This document shows positions 45,547 to 54,714 of a stretch of 64,000 nt of DNA, in pieces. Every line of letters starts with the position of its first letter. Position 1 is the stretch's first letter. The translations under genes and the position numbers were made by a program. The notes under the pieces were generated by a model. It did not search any database. It worked only from the letters and a program-made list of their open reading frames with translations, and was not told where the DNA came from. The stretch covers positions 124,001 to 188,000 of the forward strand of contig CAWBOB010000008.1 in the NCBI GenBank assembly GCA_963790335.1, given 5' to 3'. The stretch comes from JAOUEA01 sp963790335. GTDB taxonomy: Bacteria; Actinomycetota; UBA4738; HRBIN12.

Positions 45547-46052
45547 TCATCCCCAGAGATCGATCTGCGGAAGCCCGGCGACGCCGAGCGCCTCGTTCAA
45601 CTCCGCGCAGTGGTAGACGTCGTGGGCGTAGACGCGCTGCAGCACCCACCCGCGAGCGTGGACCCGTTCCTCGTCCCCCACCGGCGGACGATCTCCTCGT
45701 CGAGCATGCCGACCGTCCATCGATCGAGGCAGTGCTCGACGATGCGGAACGTCGAGTCCAGCGCCTCGGCGAGTGCCGCACCGTCGAGTGCATGGTCGAG
45801 GTCGTCGTCGCCCGGACAGTCGAACGCCGCGCTCGGGAACGGTGTCGAGTCGGCACCGGGCTCACCGGCGAAGTCGCAGAGCCAGAACACGCGCTGGCAA
45901 GCCGTGTGACCCGCGGTCGCCCATACCGGCCATCGGTCGGGCGACGGACGGATCGCCAGCTGCTCTTCGGTCATCGCCGCCACGACGTCGCGCATGCGCT
46001 CGTTGTGCTCGAGCCATGTGCGGAAGGCCGGCCTGATCGTCGGATCGCTCAT
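45547..46052 (-). CDS. DinB/mycothiol-dependent-enzyme-like protein, one apparent frameshift
   Basis: About 168 residues after correction. Four-helix DinB-type fold: RPAFRTWLEHNERMRDVVAA at the start, WPVWATAGHTACQRVFWLC with a candidate metal-binding His, and after the break VHARGWVLQRVYAHDVYHCA, with two further His in the usual third-helix position. The break lies in the C-run at about 45675-45679. The protein ends LPQIDLWG at 45547. The ATG at 46052 is chosen at the start of the conserved region. DinB proteins often use mycothiol or bacillithiol; the substrate here is unknown. Confidence 0.72.
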
Positions 46053-46114
46053 GTGCTCTCGTACCTCCAATGTGAGGCCGTCGCTCACGTGTCGCCACGC
46101 TACCCTTGATATCC

Positions 46115-46441
46115 ATGAGCTCACGCCAGCAGATGATCGGGCGGGTCAAGCGTCTCGCCGAGCAGGCCGACGTGGCCGTCGACGAGCTGCTCGAGTTCCT
46201 CGATTCCCCTACGGGCCGACGGCTCCGCCGCGTGCTGGCCGGGGCCGTCATCGTCTCGGTGCCGCTGATCATGCGCATCCCGGGGCTGAAGCGATCGCCC
46301 CTCGGCCGGCTGGTCACCGTGACCGGCGGCAGCGCCATCCTGATCGGCATCGCCGAAGCCATCAGGGATTGGGAACGCGCGGACGCCCCCGGGACCCGCG
46401 TCGGACCCGTGATCGACGTACCGCCCGCCCCCGCCGGCTGA
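46115..46441 (+). CDS. small protein with one hydrophobic segment
   Basis: A 108-residue protein. An amphipathic N-terminus (MIGRVKRLAEQADVAVDELL) precedes a hydrophobic stretch (VLAGAVIVSVPLIMRIPGL) and a glycine-rich possible second one (VTVTGGSAILIGIAEAI). The family is not recognised. TACCCT (46101-46106) ends 8 nt before the ATG and there is no Shine-Dalgarno, matching the leaderless pattern. It is divergent from the DinB-like gene and convergent with the MFS gene (stop codons 3 bp apart). Confidence 0.6.
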   Translation: MSSRQQMIGRVKRLAEQADVAVDELLEFLDSPTGRRLRRVLAGAVIVSVPLIMRIPGLKRSPLGRLVTVTGGSAILIGIAEAIRDWERADAPGTRVGPVIDVPPAPAG

Positions 46442-46444
46442 GGC

Positions 46445-47782
46445 TCACGGCTCGGTGTCCAAGCCTCGCACTCCGGGCCCCACGTCGTCCGCCTCGGAAG
46501 GAGCACGCGGCGCCACGTCCTCGAGGAGGATCTCGTCGTCGATCTCGCCTGCACCGAGCGTGCCGACGCTGCCACGCCTGACCGCCCTGGCGTAGAGGAG
46601 CAGCGCCGGCAACCGGAGCAGCCCCGACACCACCAGCGCCGTCGGCACGGAGACCGAGCGAGCGATGAGTCCGATGCCGGGGCCGCCCGCGGCCTGGCCG
46701 ATCGCGTCGGCCTGCCCTCCCACGGAGTTGATGGTGGCGCGGGTCTTCGGGTCGAGGCCCTGGTTGATCCACGCGGTGAAGACCGGCTCACGGATGCTGC
46801 GCAGCGTGCCCACGATCCAGAAGGCAGCGAGCGCCCACCAGAAGCTCGCGACCACGGCGAACGCGACGACCGAGATCACGAGCACGACGTCGACCACGGC
46901 CAGCACCCGGGCGACCGCAGCGTGGCCCTGCAGGTGCACCCTGCGCTTGACGATCGCGAGCGCCCCGATGCCGAGCAACAAGGCGCCACCGTCGAGCACA
47001 CCGAACCAGACCGGCAGCGTCAGGCCGCCGACGACCGGCAGTCCGACATCGTCGATCAGGTGCAGGTCGCTCAGGCGGTCGAATCCTTCGGTCGAGACGC
47101 CGTGCAGCGCCGCGGTACCGAGGATGAGCAGGAGCACACGATGTGCGCGGACCGCTGTCGCAGCTTCCCGCATCGTCGTGGCGAGCGACGCGTACCATCG
47201 CTCCCCCGCTCGGCGTTCCGGCCGGAACCCTTCCTCGCGCATCGCGAACGCCATGAACAAACCGAGCACGAGGAACCCGCCGCCCGACGCGAGGATGGGT
47301 GCGCGCAGGCCCGCGAGCGACGCGATCGCGACGCAGGCCACGATGCCCACGAGCGATCCTGCGCGCCACCACTGTTCGCTCCGCAGGTACATCGGTTGCG
47401 CGGCGCGTTCCCCGATCTCGTCGGTGAGCCAGGCGACGTCGGCTCCGCTCTGGAAGGTCGCGAAGACGCCCCACAACGCCTGGGAGGCCATGGCCACCGT
47501 GAACGACTCGGAGACGCCGAGCAACAGGAACGCCGCCCCGGTGCCGATGAGCCCGACCACCACCGACAACCTGCGGCTCACGGTGTCGGCGACGATGCCG
47601 GTCGGCACCTCGAAGAGCAGATAGGTGCCTTCGAGCGCCGTGCCCATGAGCAGGAGCTGCAGGGGGCCGAGATCGAGCTCGACGATCAGGAAGACGCTGA
47701 ACAGCACGGACACCAAATGATGCGAGAACCCCTCGCCGGTCGCGTAGACGAGGTAGGTGGTCTCGGGGCGCAGCCGTGTCAC
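46445..47782 (-). CDS. MFS transporter
   Basis: A 445-residue protein with about twelve membrane helices. The loop 2-3 MFS signature region is YLLFEVPTGIVADTVSRRLSV; QALWGVFATFQSGADVAWLTDE is in helix 4-5, and ILGTAALHGVSTEGFDRLSDL starts the second half. The C-terminal 35 residues are acidic and cytoplasmic. The sequence resembles drug or metabolite efflux MFS proteins of the tetracycline-resistance-like group, but the substrate is unknown. The GTG start has TAGGCT (47796-47791) 8 nt upstream. Confidence 0.85.
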   Translation of the reverse strand: MTRLRPETTYLVYATGEGFSHHLVSVLFSVFLIVELDLGPLQLLLMGTALEGTYLLFEVPTGIVADTVSRRLSVVVGLIGTGAAFLLLGVSESFTVAMASQALWGVFATFQSGADVAWLTDEIGERAAQPMYLRSEQWWRAGSLVGIVACVAIASLAGLRAPILASGGGFLVLGLFMAFAMREEGFRPERRAGERWYASLATTMREAATAVRAHRVLLLILGTAALHGVSTEGFDRLSDLHLIDDVGLPVVGGLTLPVWFGVLDGGALLLGIGALAIVKRRVHLQGHAAVARVLAVVDVVLVISVVAFAVVASFWWALAAFWIVGTLRSIREPVFTAWINQGLDPKTRATINSVGGQADAIGQAAGGPGIGLIARSVSVPTALVVSGLLRLPALLLYARAVRRGSVGTLGAGEIDDEILLEDVAPRAPSEADDVGPGVRGLDTEP

Positions 47783-47859
47783 GGCGAAGCAGCCTACGCG
47801 CGCAGCCGCGTGACGGGCCGTTCATCGGACGGCCACGGCGATGTGGGAGCATCGCAGGC

Positions 47860-49410
47860 GTGAACGCGGTCCTCGACCCCGCACCCGACGACCGGCCTTT
47901 CGCCGTCGTCGACATCGGCTCGAACTCGGGGCGCATGATCGTGTTCCGCCTCCGGCAGGGTGAGCACCTCGACGTGCTCGAGGACGCCCGCGCTCCCCTG
48001 CGCCTCGCTCGAGCGTTGAGGGGGTCGAACGAGCTCGGCTCCGATGCGATCGAGCGCACCCTCGAGGCGCTGCACGACTTCGTGGCGATCGCACGCGGCG
48101 CCGGGGCGTCGCAGATGATCGCCGTCGCGACGTCGGCGGTTCGAGAGGCGACCGACGGCCATGAGCTCATCGACCGCGCGAACCGGCTCGGCGTGCCCCT
48201 CCAGACGATCGACGGCGAGCAGGAGGCCGGCCTCGGCTTCTTCGGAGCCGTGCACGACCTTCCCGTGACGAGCGGGCTCACCTTCGACGTCGGAGGCGGA
48301 AGCGCCGAGCTCTCGTCGTTCCAGGACCGCCGGCTCGTGCGCTCGTGGTCGATGCCGCTCGGCTCGCTCCGGGTGAGCGATGCCTTCCTGACTTCGGATC
48401 CGCCCAACGAGGACGAGCTCCGCGATCTGCGGAAGGCGGTCAAGGCCGCCCTGACCGAGGCGGGCATCAACGAGCTCGGCAGGCACGAGCATCTCGTCGG
48501 CATCGGCGGCACGGTGCGGAACCTCGCGAAGATGGATCTTCGACGTACCGACTATCCGCTGCCGCTGTTGCACGGTTACCGCATCGCGCAGAAGCAGCTG
48601 ACCACGCTGATCGACGATCTGGCGACGCGCACGATGAAGCGGCGAGCTCGCGTACCGGGCCTGAACCCCGACCGGGCCGACACGATCGTCGGCGGGGCGC
48701 TGGTGATCCAGGGCATCGCCAAGCACGTGGGCGCCATGGAGATCGTCGTGTCGAGCAGGGGGCTGCGGGAAGGACTCGCCCTCGCGACCAGTGGCGCCGC
48801 CGCACCCTCACCGACCTGGGTCCGATCGATCTCGGTCGCGACCCTCGCCGCGCGGTTCCGCACATGGAACGCGCCGGCCGCCGAGCGCCGCACGAGCCTG
48901 GCGGCCGAGCTCCTCGCCGAGCTCGACCCGGCGGCGCCCGCCCGCCTGCGCGAGATGCTCGCCCACGCGGCGACGCTCCTCGACATCGGCCGTGCGATCG
49001 ACTACTACGACCGCTTCCAGCACGCCGCGAACATCGTGGTCGCAGCCGATCTCGCAGGGTTCTCCCATACCGATCTCGGCGTGCTCACCGCGATCCTCCG
49101 ACAGGCCGACGACGACACACGTCTCGGGCCGTATGCGAGGCTCGTGCCCGACGGCGACCGGCCCGCGGTCGTGCGAGCCGCGACCGTGCTCACGCTCGCC
49201 GACGAGCTCAACCGCCGCATCACCCCCGGCGCCCCGGCACCGATCTCCGCCAACTGGATGCGCAACGGCTTCGAGATCGTGGCACCGGTGCCGAGCGGGT
49301 GGCGGCCTCGAGGGGTCGCCCGGCGGTTCCGAACCGTGTTCGGCGGCGACCTCCTCGTCGTGGCCAACGACTCCAGCCCGGTGCTGGCGCCGGCGCTCGA
49401 GCCCGACTAG
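47860..49410 (+). CDS. Ppx/GppA-family exopolyphosphatase/pppGpp phosphatase
   Basis: A 516-residue actin-fold phosphatase. Phosphate-1 loop: VVDIGSNSGRMIVFRL; catalytic Glu region TIDGEQEAGLGFFG; phosphate-2 loop FDVGGGSAELSSF; adenosine-like loop VGIGGTVRNLAKM. A C-terminal HD-like helical domain follows (LLDIGRAIDYYDRFQHAANIV, HTDLGVLTAILRQADDD). The length matches long two-domain Ppx proteins that degrade polyphosphate; GppA activity cannot be excluded. The GTG start is where the conserved sequence begins. Confidence 0.88.
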   Translation: MNAVLDPAPDDRPFAVVDIGSNSGRMIVFRLRQGEHLDVLEDARAPLRLARALRGSNELGSDAIERTLEALHDFVAIARGAGASQMIAVATSAVREATDGHELIDRANRLGVPLQTIDGEQEAGLGFFGAVHDLPVTSGLTFDVGGGSAELSSFQDRRLVRSWSMPLGSLRVSDAFLTSDPPNEDELRDLRKAVKAALTEAGINELGRHEHLVGIGGTVRNLAKMDLRRTDYPLPLLHGYRIAQKQLTTLIDDLATRTMKRRARVPGLNPDRADTIVGGALVIQGIAKHVGAMEIVVSSRGLREGLALATSGAAAPSPTWVRSISVATLAARFRTWNAPAAERRTSLAAELLAELDPAAPARLREMLAHAATLLDIGRAIDYYDRFQHAANIVVAADLAGFSHTDLGVLTAILRQADDDTRLGPYARLVPDGDRPAVVRAATVLTLADELNRRITPGAPAPISANWMRNGFEIVAPVPSGWRPRGVARRFRTVFGGDLLVVANDSSPVLAPALEPD

Positions 49411-49431
49411 CACCGCTCGGAGCGGCCCCGG

Positions 49432-50571
49432 TCACCGGTCGACCGAGGAGCCGGCGCCGACTTCCGACGGCAGCCAGCACTCGACGGTGGTGCCGGCCTC
49501 GGCCGAGCTGGAGAGCCGGCACCAGCCCCCGACCAGCTCCGCTCGCTCGATCATCGTCGCGAGCCCCAGGTGCCCCGGCTCGGGCGGCTCGACGCGCCCT
49601 GTGTCGAACCCCGAACCGTCGTCGGTGACGATCACGGTGACACCGTCACCGGCGGTCGCCACACGCACCGAGACGCGCGAGGCTCCGGCGTGCTTGCGGG
49701 CGTTCGCGACCGCTTCCTGCACGATGCGGTACAGCGACACCCGCAGCACGGGTGGCGGCTCGTCGCTCAGCTCGTCGATGATCTCGTAGCTCCAACCAGC
49801 CTCCTTGGCCGCGTAGGAGAGGTACTGATCGATCGCCGCGACGAGACCTTCTCGGTCGAGCGCGGCCGGATGCAGCTCGAACACGAGCGATCGGAGCCGC
49901 TCGATCGAGTCGCCCACGATCGAGCGCAGCTCACCGAGCGCCGCGGTCGTGATCGTCTCCGGCCGCTCGGCGAGCATCGCAAGCCGCAGGTCGACGGCGC
50001 TCATCACCTGGATCGGATCGTCGTGGATGTCGACCGCGATGAGGCGGCGTTCCTCCTCCTGGGCGGTCTCGACCTTCTGTGCGAGATCACGGCGCTGCTG
50101 GATCGTGCGTCGCAGCATGTCGAGGCTGCGCCGTAGCTTCTCCTCGGCTTCCTTCTCCGCCGTCACGTCGAGCATGATGCCGCGCCAGTACGCCGGTGCG
50201 CCTTCCCGGTCCCTCACGAGCAGGGCGTCGTCACGGATCCACACGAGCCGCCCGTCGGTCGCACGCACCCGGTACTCGGCATGGAAGCGATCGCCGGCCG
50301 CGTTCGAGCGCTCGTTCTCGGCGCGAACGGCTTCGACGTCGTCGGGGTGGATGATGCGCAACCAGAGCTCCTGGTCGGACCCCCACTCCTCCTGCGTGTA
50401 CCCCAACAGCGCTTCGGCCTGCGGGCTGGTGTAGAAGTTCGTCGAGTACTCGTCGGGGTAGTCGAGGTAGAGCATCGCGGGGATGCCCTCCACGAGCTCG
50501 CGGTAGTCGCCGACGAAGGGAGCGTCTGCATCGTGCTCCGCACGAACGTCGCTGCTTCGGGCGTCGCTCAT
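49432..50571 (-). CDS. cytosolic PAS sensor histidine kinase (HisKA_3)
   Basis: A 379-residue soluble kinase. Residues of about 25-140 are a PAS_3/PAC domain (VEGIPAMLYLDYPDEYSTNF, HAEYRVRATDGRLVWIRDDA). HisKA_3 carries the phospho-acceptor His in ERRLIAVDIHDDPIQVMSAV; the HATPase has YRIVQEAVANARKHAGAS, VTDDGSGFD and LGLATMIERAELVGG. No membrane segment and no adjacent response regulator, so its partner is elsewhere. It starts 7 bp after the M20 peptidase stop and is probably co-transcribed with it. The N-terminal PAS resembles that of the diguanylate cyclase 3 kb away. Confidence 0.88.
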   Translation of the reverse strand: MSDARSSDVRAEHDADAPFVGDYRELVEGIPAMLYLDYPDEYSTNFYTSPQAEALLGYTQEEWGSDQELWLRIIHPDDVEAVRAENERSNAAGDRFHAEYRVRATDGRLVWIRDDALLVRDREGAPAYWRGIMLDVTAEKEAEEKLRRSLDMLRRTIQQRRDLAQKVETAQEEERRLIAVDIHDDPIQVMSAVDLRLAMLAERPETITTAALGELRSIVGDSIERLRSLVFELHPAALDREGLVAAIDQYLSYAAKEAGWSYEIIDELSDEPPPVLRVSLYRIVQEAVANARKHAGASRVSVRVATAGDGVTVIVTDDGSGFDTGRVEPPEPGHLGLATMIERAELVGGWCRLSSSAEAGTTVECWLPSEVGAGSSVDR

Positions 50572-50578
50572 GCGCCCG

Positions 50579-51739
50579 TCAGACCCTCGAGATCAGCCCG
50601 GCGAGCAGCGCCACACGCGGCACGACACTCGTGAGGTCGAGCCACTCCGCGGGGGCGTGATCGTCCCCTCCGATGGGTCCGAGCCCGTCGATCGTCGGGG
50701 TGCCGGCAGCGCTGGTCGTGTTCGCGTCGCTCGCTCCGCCGGTGGCGGCGTCGTGCAGCTCGAACCCGAGCTCCGCGGCGATCTCGATGGCCAGCGCAGC
50801 GAGCCTCGCGCCGCCTTGCCCCTTCTCCATCGGCCGATGCCATCCGTTGCCGTGGACGCGTGCCGTGACACCCTCGACACCGTGGTCCGAGCAGAGTCGC
50901 TCGATCTCGCCTTCCGCCTGCTCGAGGGTGACGAGCTCCGGCGAGCGGAGGTCGACCTGCAGCTGGCAGCGTTCGGGAACCACGTTCGTCCGTGTGCCAC
51001 CTCGCGCGACGCCGACGTTGACCGTGACGCCCGGCCAGCGGCCGTTGAGTGCCTGCAACGCGATCGTGGCGTGGGCAGCGGCGAGCACCGCGTTCGCTCC
51101 CTTCTCCGGCTCGACCCCCGCGTGCGCGGCTCGCCCGACGAACTCCATCGTGTAGTCGGTGATGCCCTTGCGGGCGCTCACGATGTCGCCGTTCGCGCGA
51201 GCACCTTCGAGCACGAACGCGGCGTCGTGCTCGGGTGCCAGCTCCCGGATCACCGAGCCCGACATCGGCGAGCCGATCTCCTCGTCGGGATTGCAGACGT
51301 ACGTGATGCGCCCGAACCGGTCGAATCCGGCGTCCTGCAGCACCTCGACCGCGTGGAAGCCGGTGAGCAATCCCCCCTTCATGTCGGAGACGCCGGGTCC
51401 ACGCGCCAGATCTCCATCGACGCGGAAGGGTCGCTCGGCGACCGTGCCCTCGTCGAAGACGGTGTCCATGTGTCCGACGAGCAGCACGTTCGGACCGCCT
51501 GCGCCCTCGATCGTGCCGATCACGAGATCGCCCAGCTGCGGCTCGCCGTCGGCGGGAGCGTGCGGCCGACGGTCGACCTCGAAGCCTCGGTCTCGCATGC
51601 GGGCTTCACAGAGGTCGGCGATCTCGTTCACACCGGACACGGAGAAGGAACCGCAGTCGACATTGACCATGCGCTCCAGCTCGGCCACGAACATCTCGTA
51701 ACGCGAACCGGCGAGCTCGAGGAGCGGACCGGCCTGCAT
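50579..51739 (-). CDS. M20-family metallopeptidase (glutamate carboxypeptidase-like)
   Basis: A 386-residue zinc peptidase. VLLVGHMDTVFDEGT gives the first His-x-Asp, GPGVSDMKGGLLTGFHAV the bridging Asp, and NPDEEIGSPMSG the catalytic Glu-Glu pair. A dimerisation domain lies in the middle (GRAAHAGVEPEKGANAV), and DDHAPAEWLDLTSV ends the catalytic part. This matches the carboxypeptidase G2/ArgE-DapE group. The ATG has TAGCGT (51752-51747) 7 nt upstream. Confidence 0.88.
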   Translation of the reverse strand: MQAGPLLELAGSRYEMFVAELERMVNVDCGSFSVSGVNEIADLCEARMRDRGFEVDRRPHAPADGEPQLGDLVIGTIEGAGGPNVLLVGHMDTVFDEGTVAERPFRVDGDLARGPGVSDMKGGLLTGFHAVEVLQDAGFDRFGRITYVCNPDEEIGSPMSGSVIRELAPEHDAAFVLEGARANGDIVSARKGITDYTMEFVGRAAHAGVEPEKGANAVLAAAHATIALQALNGRWPGVTVNVGVARGGTRTNVVPERCQLQVDLRSPELVTLEQAEGEIERLCSDHGVEGVTARVHGNGWHRPMEKGQGGARLAALAIEIAAELGFELHDAATGGASDANTTSAAGTPTIDGLGPIGGDDHAPAEWLDLTSVVPRVALLAGLISRV

Positions 51740-51746
51740 GTGCCTG

Positions 51747-51756
51747 ACGCTAGCAT
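51747..51756. promoter_or_regulatory. overlapping divergent -10 elements
   Basis: Within ACGCTAGCAT, the minus-strand TAGCGT (51752-51747) and plus-strand TAGCAT (51751-51756) share the central TA. The minus one is 7 nt from the M20 peptidase ATG; the plus one is 29 nt from the alcohol dehydrogenase ATG, which has its own AGCAGGGGG Shine-Dalgarno. Only one polymerase could occupy the site at a time. Confidence 0.4.
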
Positions 51757-51785
51757 GGGCGCCTCTCGGCGAGCAGGGGGACGAC

Positions 51786-52922
51786 ATGCCCACGGACGGC
51801 CTCGGAGCGGTGGTGGAGCGCGCGGGTGCTCCGATCCGCGTTGAACCCATCGTGATCGACGATCCAGAACCCGGCGAGGTGGTCGTCAGGCTGGCCGCGA
51901 GCGGTCTGTGCCATAGCGACGTCTGGGCGATCGAGCACGGGAACTGGGGTGCGCCGTGGCCGATGCTGCTCGGCCACGAGGGCGCGGGTGTGGTCGCCGC
52001 GGTCGGCGACGGTGTCGACTCGGTCGCCCCCGGTGACCGCGTCGTGATCACGTGGGCGGTGCCGTGTCGGCGGTGCCCGACGTGCCGTCGCGGAGCGCCC
52101 CGTCGATGCGCCCATCAACTCGAGCAACCCCCCCGCATCCACCGCACCGCGGGCGACGACGTCCTGACCGGTGTGCTGCACTGTGGCACGCTCGCGACCC
52201 ACACGGTCGTCACCGAGCCCCAGGTCGTGCGCATGCCCGATGGGCTGGCCCTGTCCCGAGCCTGCCTGCTGGGCTGTGGTGTCTCGACCGGGATCGGCGC
52301 CGCCGTGCAGACGGCGCACGTCTGGCCGGGAGCCTCGGTCGCGGTGATCGGGCTCGGCGGCATCGGCCTGGCGGCACTGCAGGGGGCACGAGTGGCCGGC
52401 GCGGAGAGGCTGATCGCGATCGACGTCGCGCCGGCCAAGCTGGAGTGGGCTGCCGGGTTCGGAGCGACCGACACCGTCGATGCGAGCATGCTCGACGCGG
52501 TCGACACCGTTCGCGAGCTGACAGGGGGCGAGGGCGTGGACTTCGCGTTCGAGGCGGTCGGGCGTGCCGAGTGCGTTCGTCAGGCCGTGGAGATGCTCGG
52601 ATACGCCGGCGTGGCCGTAGCCATCGGGGTGCCGCCACTGCCGAGCGAGGTGACGCTCACGTGGAACGGCGGCGACCGCGCCGCGTACCCGAACAAGGCG
52701 ACGCTGCTGATCACCGACGGAGGCGATCCGATCCCGAGCGAGGACTTCCCGCGCATGGCCGCCTGGGCGCTCGATGGCGCGATCGACCTCGACACCATGG
52801 TCTCGCGAGAGATCTCGTTGACCGAGGAAGACCTCGACGAGGCTGTGCGGGCGATGCTCGCAGGCGAGGTCATCCGGTCGGTGGTCGTGTTCCCCGGGGT
52901 CGACGACCAGGACACTGGATGA
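51786..52922 (+). CDS. zinc-dependent alcohol dehydrogenase
   Basis: A 378-residue medium-chain dehydrogenase. The catalytic zinc ligands are in SGLCHSDVW and LLGHEGAGVVAAVGDGV; the structural zinc cysteines are in VPCRRCPTCRRGAPRRC. CGVSTGIGAAVQTAHVWPGA and AVIGLGGIGLAALQGARVAG form the NAD-binding Rossmann start. It resembles class III/mycothiol- or aryl-alcohol-type enzymes. The ATG at 51786 follows AGGGGG. The stop overlaps the ATG of the acyltransferase gene (ATGA), suggesting a linked role in alcohol, aldehyde or lipid metabolism. Confidence 0.9.
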   Translation: MPTDGLGAVVERAGAPIRVEPIVIDDPEPGEVVVRLAASGLCHSDVWAIEHGNWGAPWPMLLGHEGAGVVAAVGDGVDSVAPGDRVVITWAVPCRRCPTCRRGAPRRCAHQLEQPPRIHRTAGDDVLTGVLHCGTLATHTVVTEPQVVRMPDGLALSRACLLGCGVSTGIGAAVQTAHVWPGASVAVIGLGGIGLAALQGARVAGAERLIAIDVAPAKLEWAAGFGATDTVDASMLDAVDTVRELTGGEGVDFAFEAVGRAECVRQAVEMLGYAGVAVAIGVPPLPSEVTLTWNGGDRAAYPNKATLLITDGGDPIPSEDFPRMAAWALDGAIDLDTMVSREISLTEEDLDEAVRAMLAGEVIRSVVVFPGVDDQDTG

Positions 52923-53566
52923 ACTGGATCTGGATCGTCGGCGCGCCGCTCGTTCGAGCGATCATGGGAGCCGTGTTCCGGGTGCGCGTCGAAGGCATGG
53001 AGCACGTGCCGCGCGAGGGCCCCGTGATCGTGGCGCCCAACCACGTCAGCGTGCTCGACGGCCCGGCCGTCTCGGCGATCACCGGCCTCGGACGATGGCG
53101 CCCGACCCGCAACCTCATCACCGACGACGCCTTCCACGGCGTGATCGGGTGGATCCTGCGGCAGGCGAGACAGGTCCCGATCCGCCGTGGGTCGGGAGAC
53201 ACCGGCGCGCTCGACGAGGCGATCGCGGCCGCGCGCAGCGGTTCCTGCGTCGGCATCTTCCCCGAGGGCAGGGTGAGCGACGACGCTCGCTCCGGCCTGC
53301 AACGCATCAGGTCGGGGCTGACCCGCATCGCGATGCCCAGTCTCACCCCGGTCGTACCCGTGGGCATCTGGGGAACGCACGAGGTGTGGCCCAGAGCCGG
53401 TCTCGACCGCGGCTCATTGCTCGAGCGGCACACGATGGGCATCGTCTACGGCAGCATGCTGGTGCCGCACCCAGGGGAACCTCCGGCGGAGTTCCGTGAC
53501 CGCTATCGCGAGGCCCTGGATGCGGCCGTCACACGCGCGCGCACCCTCGCCGGAGACCCGCCGTGA
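52919..53566 (+). CDS. 1-acyl-sn-glycerol-3-phosphate acyltransferase-like (PlsC)
   Basis: A 215-residue PlsC-domain protein. Block I is APNHVSVLDGPAV (NHxxxxD type), block II VPIRRGSGD, block III IFPEGRVSDD and block IV VVPVGIWGT. These motifs define LPA acyltransferases that make phosphatidic acid. A short hydrophobic N-terminus (WIWIVGAPLVRAIMGAVF) would bind the membrane. It is coupled to the alcohol dehydrogenase gene. A hairpin follows its stop. Confidence 0.87.
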   Translation: MNWIWIVGAPLVRAIMGAVFRVRVEGMEHVPREGPVIVAPNHVSVLDGPAVSAITGLGRWRPTRNLITDDAFHGVIGWILRQARQVPIRRGSGDTGALDEAIAAARSGSCVGIFPEGRVSDDARSGLQRIRSGLTRIAMPSLTPVVPVGIWGTHEVWPRAGLDRGSLLERHTMGIVYGSMLVPHPGEPPAEFRDRYREALDAAVTRARTLAGDPP

Positions 53567-53582
53567 CCGGGGGGCAAGGAGT

Positions 53583-53621
53583 CGGCCGGAACGAGTGTTG
53601 AGGCCTGGAACGATCCGGCCG
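53583..53621. terminator. terminator-like inverted repeat between convergent genes
   Basis: Arms CGGCCGGA (53583-53590) and TCCGGCCG (53614-53621), perfect over 8 bp, with a 23-nt loop, between the acyltransferase stop and the diguanylate cyclase stop. No U-run. Modest evidence. Confidence 0.35.
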
Positions 53622-53623
53622 GC

Positions 53624-54604
53624 TCACGTCGTGATCCGTGCTCCCGCACCGCGCCGCTTGTGCGCATACATCGCCGCGTCGGCTCGAGACATGAGGTCTT
53701 CGACGTCGTGCGCCTCGAACGGGAACACGCTCGACCCGACGCTGATCGTGGTCACCACCGTGCGTCCTCGCAGCGTGACGGGCTCCGCGACCGCACGCTC
53801 CACCCGTGAGGCGACCGCCTGGATGACCTCGCTCGCCGATCCACCTCGGTCGTCGGGAAGGTCGGCGAGCAGCACGAGGAACTCGTCACCGCCGAGTCGG
53901 GCAACGAGGTCCGTGTCACGGGTGGCCTCGGTGAGCCGCGAGGACACGGTGCACAGCAGCTCGTCGCCCGCAGCGTGCCCCATCGAATCGTTCACGTCCT
54001 TGAAGCCGTCGAGGTCCATGAACAGCACCGCCACCGAGCGACCGTGCCTGCGCGCGCGAGCCACCGCGAGATCCAGGTGGTCCTCGAACATCGCGCGATT
54101 GGGAAGGCCCGTGAGGGCATCGTGGTAGGCCAGGTGCTGCAATGACATCTCCGCTTCCTTCTGTGCGGTGATATCGAACATCACGCCCTGCACGAACATC
54201 GCGCGGCCGTCCTCGTCGCGAACGACCTGCGAGCGGTCGTGGACCCAGACGACGCGTCCATCTGGGTGCAGATACCGATAGTCGCCGCTCTCGGGCTGGC
54301 CCGTCTCGATGAACGAGAGATAGTCGGCCTCGACGCGGTCGCGATCGTCCGCGTGGATCATCGAATCCCAGTCGCTGGCTCGAGCGATGTACTCGGCCGG
54401 TGAGATGCCGAGCAGCTCACGGATACGGGGACTCACGTAGTAGGTCGGCCCGTCGATATCCGGGGAGTCGATGTAGATGGCCGCCGGAAGCTGCTCGAGC
54501 AGGTTCGTGTACTTCGCCTCGGCCTCGTACAGGCTGCGCTCGACCTCGCGGAGACGGTCCTCCAGCGCCGTTCGATCCAGCCCGCCGATATCCGTGTCGC
54601 TCAC
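53624..54604 (-). CDS. PAS-GGDEF diguanylate cyclase with I-site
   Basis: A 326-residue soluble protein. A short coiled coil (LEDRLREVERSLYEAEAKY) precedes a PAS/PAC domain (IYIDSPDIDGPTYYVSP, RYLHPDGRVVWVHDRSQVV). The GGDEF domain begins HDALTGLPNRAMFEDHLDLA, has the catalytic ARLGGDEFLVLL, and carries an RxxD inhibitory site (RDTD) exactly five residues before GGDEF. It should make c-di-GMP and be product-inhibited. The GTG at 54604 is preferred; an ATG at 54652 would put its promoter inside the sigma-gene terminator. Confidence 0.9.
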   Translation of the reverse strand: MSDTDIGGLDRTALEDRLREVERSLYEAEAKYTNLLEQLPAAIYIDSPDIDGPTYYVSPRIRELLGISPAEYIARASDWDSMIHADDRDRVEADYLSFIETGQPESGDYRYLHPDGRVVWVHDRSQVVRDEDGRAMFVQGVMFDITAQKEAEMSLQHLAYHDALTGLPNRAMFEDHLDLAVARARRHGRSVAVLFMDLDGFKDVNDSMGHAAGDELLCTVSSRLTEATRDTDLVARLGGDEFLVLLADLPDDRGGSASEVIQAVASRVERAVAEPVTLRGRTVVTTISVGSSVFPFEAHDVEDLMSRADAAMYAHKRRGAGARITT

Positions 54605-54660
54605 GTGGGGGATATCGACCACTCTGCGGGCGACTGAAGCCTCGAAGCGCAACGGCGAGA

Positions 54661-54681
54661 GGCCGGCCCTTCGGGCCGGCC
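54661..54681 (-). terminator. terminator of the sigma-factor gene
   Basis: Perfect 9-bp stem GGCCGGCCC / GGGCCGGCC with a TTC (GAA on the minus strand) loop, extended by GAG/CTC after a small bulge. It lies 34 bp beyond the sigma-gene stop and upstream of the diguanylate cyclase start, so it should separate the two transcripts. Confidence 0.7.
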
Positions 54682-54714
54682 CCTCGATGCCGTGTCAGGG
54701 CGCCGCAATCGGCT

